From contig DHOP01000081.1 in the NCBI GenBank assembly GCA_002407775.1, positions 1 to 19,497 of the forward strand: a stretch of 19,497 nucleotides of DNA, in the 5' to 3' direction. Shown piece by piece: positions 16,603-19,497 of the stretch. This DNA is from Prevotella sp. UBA5387 (GTDB lineage Bacteria; Bacteroidota; Bacteroidia; Bacteroidales; Bacteroidaceae). Below the pieces are notes generated by a model that searched no databases, was not told the DNA's origin, and saw only the letters and a program-made list of their open reading frames with translations. A program made the translations under genes and the position numbers. Positions within the stretch are counted from its first letter, which is position 1. Each line of letters begins with the position of its first letter.

Positions 16603-17301
16603 TTATTCTTCCTCGGGTATAATCAACTTATAGCCCTGACCATGAATGTTAATAATCTCCACCTGGTCATCATCTTTCAGATGCTTGCGCAGTTTAGTGA
16701 TATATACATCCATTGACCGAGCATTGAAATAGTTATCGTCGATCCAGATAGTACGCAAAGCGTCATTACGCTTGAGCAACTCATTAGCATGAGAACAAAG
16801 CAATGCCAACAACTCATTCTCCTTGGTAGTCAGCTTGGTCTGCTTTTCTCCGATAATCAACAACTGCTTTTGAGTATCAAATGTATAGCGACCTATCTTA
16901 TAATGCGTGCTTTCCTTATTCTTCTTGCCACTGACGCGACGTAAGATTGCTTCCACACGTTTCACTAGTTCCTCCATAGAGAAAGGTTTAGTGATGTAGT
17001 CATCTGCACCCTTGTCGAAACCTTCAAGCACATCTTCCTTCTGCACACGAGCCGTTAAGAATACGATTGGCACCTGTGGGTTGATTTGCCTGATTTCTTG
17101 AGCGAGTGTAAATCCGTCTTTCTTAGGCATCATCACGTCTAAGACACACATATCGAACTTATCTTTTGTAAACTCCTTATAACCAGCCTCACCATCTGGA
17201 CAGAGGGTAGCATCATACCCTTTGGCAATAAGATACTCACAGAGAAGCGTACCCAAATTTTCGTCGTCCTCGCAAAGTAAAATCTTAATCTTTTCTTCCA
17301 T
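16603..17301 (-). CDS. rprY: OmpR-family response regulator RprY
   Basis: A DNA-binding response regulator of 232 residues, the output partner of the kinase encoded just upstream. The receiver domain (about 4-118) shows the acidic pair Asp12/Asp13, the phosphoacceptor Asp55 in CVLDVMMP, Thr83 in FLTAR and Lys105 in TKPF. The C-terminal winged-helix domain (about 135-230) includes YTFDTQKQLL, LTTKENELLALL and RSMDVYITKLRKHL, as in OmpR-type regulators. The gene starts 29 bases after the kinase stop, so the pair is one operon. Bacteroides fragilis RprXY and Porphyromonas RprY are the named relatives; envelope and sodium-related stress roles reported there are not proven for this copy. The name rests on remembered similarity. 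Confidence 0.88.
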   Translation of the reverse strand: MEEKIKILLCEDDENLGTLLCEYLIAKGYDATLCPDGEAGYKEFTKDKFDMCVLDVMMPKKDGFTLAQEIRQINPQVPIVFLTARVQKEDVLEGFDKGADDYITKPFSMEELVKRVEAILRRVSGKKNKESTHYKIGRYTFDTQKQLLIIGEKQTKLTTKENELLALLCSHANELLKRNDALRTIWIDDNYFNARSMDVYITKLRKHLKDDDQVEIINIHGQGYKLIIPEEE

Positions 17302-17330
17302 AATCTTATGTTTTATAATTAATAATTCTT

Positions 17331-18893
17331 TTAATCCTTGATTACTGGCAACCTAACAGTGAATTTCGTTCCTTTACCCAATTCGCTATCTACCTTTATA
17401 TCGCCATCATGCAAATCTATGATCTTCTTGACATAGGCAAGGCCAAGGCCAAATCCTTTCACGTCATGAACATTCCCTGTATGAACACGATAGAATTTTT
17501 CAAATATTTTCTTTAGACTATCGCGCTTCATGCCTACTCCAGTGTCCTTGATGGAGAAGAAAAGGTATTGGTCATCGTTCCACGTTTTGATATAAACATT
17601 AAGAGGCTCGTCCGGTTTACGATACTTAACTGCATTGTCCATCAAGTTGAAAATCACATTTTGAAAGTTCACTTCATCTACATAGATATCAGAATCGATG
17701 GCTTCTATGTTAATAAAGATCTTTCCACCGGTATGCTCAACACGAAGGGAGAATGAATTAGCGATTGTCTCAAGCACCTCGTTAAGGTCAAGATGTTTCT
17801 TTTTGAAGGGCGCCTTCTTGCGGTCAAACATCGACATTTGCAACACCTTCTCCACCAAAAACCGCAATCGCTTAGACTCATCGGTAATCACATCCATGAG
17901 ATGTTTCATCATCTTATCACTCTTTGTCACCGAGTCATCATTAAACATTTGTGCCGCCAACGAAATGCTTGCAATAGGAGTCTTCAACTCGTGGGTCATG
18001 TTGTTGATAAAGTCATTTTTAATCTCTGTGTAACGTTTCTGACGGAAGACAACAACAATAGTGAAAATGAACGTTATCAATAGAATTATCGTAAACATCA
18101 CACTCGGTATCATAAACCGTACACTAGAGAAGATATAGCTATTGATGTCTGGGAAGTGCACTCTCACGACACCCATACGAGAAGCAGGATCATTTCTGAA
18201 AAGCACTTGAGTGTAGGTATATTCTATACCCTCATCAGAATACTCTGGACAACGATACACCTCGCGACCATCCTGTGTACACACCGTAAAGTGATAGGGA
18301 ATGTTAATCCCATTATTCATTAATTCGGCCTTAAGATCCTGGTCTAATATCTTGAAATTCACTCTTTCCTTCAAAGGCTTGTCCGAAGCAGAATATAGCA
18401 TATTCATCACTACTTCATCAAGCAAAGCCTTTTGATAGACATAGCGATTCTTTACAATCTCCTGCATTGACTTGCTTGCAGCAGTGTTAGAGTTCTTGTC
18501 GGTCCGCAATATCATGGCTTTTGGCATATGAGCGGGTTTTGAAGCCATGGTTTTCAGTTCGAAAGAAGAATAAACGGTACCATCTTTCCCGGTCACGGAA
18601 TACTGATGTGGGTATTGCACAGTTCCATCATTTGGAGCTCCGGAGCGTGTGCCAGCACTATCTTTCTTGATCGCCCTACGCTCAGTTGCGTTGACATCTT
18701 TCTCCAAATAGCGTAGAGTCTCATTGAGCTCTAAGTTGCGAGAAGCTTGATAAAGAGCACGGTTAACGCTTTCATCAAACTGCTCTTTCTTCATATTAGC
18801 CATTTCACGGATGTATGTAAGCTGCAATCCAAGCAAGAATACAAACGAAATCCCCATGATAACGGCTATGGTCCAGATGGTTTTCTTTTTCAT
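17331..18893 (-). CDS. rprX: Membrane sensor histidine kinase RprX
   Basis: The 520-residue inner-membrane sensor has a first transmembrane segment at about 6-24, a periplasmic sensing region (about 25-258) with no recognised ligand fold, and a second membrane segment at about 260-283. The cytoplasmic part contains the dimerisation/phosphotransfer helix NMTHELKTPIAS with His301 as phosphoacceptor. The ATP-binding domain has the N box NLMDNAVKYR (Asn420), G1 DTGVG (450-454), the FEKFYR F box and G2 GFGLGL (480-485). The gene lies upstream of rprY in one operon. The first ATG (18893) is needed to keep the first membrane helix intact. The predicted promoter box ends five bases before this ATG, so the mRNA may be leaderless. 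Confidence 0.9.
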   Translation of the reverse strand: MKKKTIWTIAVIMGISFVFLLGLQLTYIREMANMKKEQFDESVNRALYQASRNLELNETLRYLEKDVNATERRAIKKDSAGTRSGAPNDGTVQYPHQYSVTGKDGTVYSSFELKTMASKPAHMPKAMILRTDKNSNTAASKSMQEIVKNRYVYQKALLDEVVMNMLYSASDKPLKERVNFKILDQDLKAELMNNGINIPYHFTVCTQDGREVYRCPEYSDEGIEYTYTQVLFRNDPASRMGVVRVHFPDINSYIFSSVRFMIPSVMFTIILLITFIFTIVVVFRQKRYTEIKNDFINNMTHELKTPIASISLAAQMFNDDSVTKSDKMMKHLMDVITDESKRLRFLVEKVLQMSMFDRKKAPFKKKHLDLNEVLETIANSFSLRVEHTGGKIFINIEAIDSDIYVDEVNFQNVIFNLMDNAVKYRKPDEPLNVYIKTWNDDQYLFFSIKDTGVGMKRDSLKKIFEKFYRVHTGNVHDVKGFGLGLAYVKKIIDLHDGDIKVDSELGKGTKFTVRLPVIKD

Positions 18894-18898
18894 ATGGG

Positions 18899-18906
18899 CA
18901 AAGATA
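18899..18906 (-). promoter_or_regulatory. Putative -7 box for rprXY
   Basis: TATCTTTG on the minus strand matches TAnnTTTG, with only five bases between its end and the rprX ATG. No clear -33 element is seen. The rest of the gap to the next gene (18907-19072) is A/T-rich and holds the terminator at 19011-19042. Confidence 0.5.
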
Positions 18907-19010
18907 AGGTAAAACTTAATGATTTAACACATAAATGTTAATTGATTATTTGAATTTTACCGTTTTTAACGATTTAATAAATTTCTAGTTCGCTATATAT
19001 AAATAAAAAT

Positions 19011-19042
19011 CCCTCACGACACTAAAATAAGTATCGTGAGGG
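19011..19042 (-). terminator. Rho-independent terminator after the EF-G-like gene
   Basis: Read on the minus strand, CCCTCACGA pairs with TCGTGAGGG over nine positions, with three further pairs after one mismatch and a short A/T loop. A T-rich tail (ATTTTTATTT) follows directly. It begins 30 bases after the stop codon at 19073. Confidence 0.85.
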
Positions 19043-19072
19043 AGAGTTTACCCTAAAAATTCATCTTACGGA

Positions 19073-19497
19073 TTATTCTTCTTCAACAGCTTCAGCTTCG
19101 TGTTCAGCGATAAGCTTCTGTTGCAAGTCATTAGGCACAAGCTCATAACTTGCAAACTTAGTCATAAAACTTGCCCTACCTCCTGTGAGAGAGCTGAGTG
19201 CAACACTATAGTTTGCTAACTCTTTCTGTGGTATTTTAGCCGAAAGTTTCTGATATCCAGCTTCTGCATCCATGCCCATAATGATAGCACGACGACCTTG
19301 TAAGTCGCTCATCACATCTCCCATGTAATCTGAGGGTACATAAACTTCCAGGTCATAGATCGGTTCCAGAATTTTAGGACCAGCATCCTTGAATGCGTCT
19401 GAGAAGGCATGACGTGCTGCAAGAGTGAAGGAAAGTTCATTGGAATCTACTGGGTGCATCTTTCCATCATAGACCACCACGCGCACGTCACGAGCAT
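19073..19497 (-). CDS. Elongation factor G-like GTPase, C-terminal part (N-terminus outside window)
   Basis: Only the last 140 residues, covering the end of domain IV and domain V of an EF-G-type translational GTPase, are in the window; the frame is open through the right edge. DVRVVVYDGKMHPVDSNE is the domain IV pattern, and ILEPIYDLEVYVPSDYMGDV followed by LSSLTGGRASF matches domain V. Several positions differ from canonical EF-G: DLQGRRAIIMGMD where the standard factor has GDLNRRRG, and LTGGRASF where it has LSQGRA. This resembles the second EF-G type that Bacteroidetes carry beside the one in the ribosomal-protein operon, possibly the FusA2 kind. GTPase motifs that would decide this lie outside the window. 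The end is acidic (AEAVEEE). A good terminator follows. Confidence 0.85.
   Translation of the reverse strand, partial: ARDVRVVVYDGKMHPVDSNELSFTLAARHAFSDAFKDAGPKILEPIYDLEVYVPSDYMGDVMSDLQGRRAIIMGMDAEAGYQKLSAKIPQKELANYSVALSSLTGGRASFMTKFASYELVPNDLQQKLIAEHEAEAVEEE

Overview
The window looks like a chromosomal segment from a Bacteroidales bacterium, most likely Prevotellaceae. Three things point there: the gene repertoire (a long-form IleRS, the RprX/RprY two-component pair, a DUF5686-like outer-membrane protein, a second-type EF-G), the near absence of Shine-Dalgarno sequences, and repeated matches to the Bacteroidetes -7 promoter box TAnnTTTG just upstream of starts. The genus is an inference; no rRNA or species marker is present.

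Layout. 1-3272 (minus): ileS, cut at its C-terminal end by the window edge. 3273-3372: compact divergent promoter region. 3373-7868 (plus): yihA/engB GTPase, an overlapping Uup-like ABC-F ATPase, and a DUF5686-like outer-membrane protein, probably one transcript. 8020-8661 (plus): gph-like HAD phosphatase with its own promoter. 8662-9657: about 1 kb without a credible gene, between converging transcription units, full of A/T-rich palindromes, an octamer tandem repeat and two inverted heptamer arrays. 9658-12842 (minus): a two-gene unit, a periplasmic-binding-type lipoprotein followed by a large TPR protein. 12931-14340 (plus): radA. 14424-15077: queC. 15217-16467: pgk. A strong two-way terminator separates pgk from rprY/rprX (16603-18893, minus). 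After a terminator at 19011-19042, the C-terminal part of an EF-G-like protein (minus) runs off the right edge.

Most genes are housekeeping: isoleucine charging, ribosome assembly and rescue (YihA, ABC-F, EF-G), recombination repair (RadA), tRNA queuosine synthesis (QueC), glycolysis (Pgk), phosphoglycolate-type detoxification (Gph) and envelope signalling (RprXY). I see no defence island, biosynthetic cluster, prophage, transposase, tRNA, rRNA or CRISPR array. The least explained parts are the repeat-rich 8.8-9.4 kb intergenic block, the orphan binding-lipoprotein/TPR pair, and several promoters so close to the start codon that leaderless or very short-leader mRNAs are likely.
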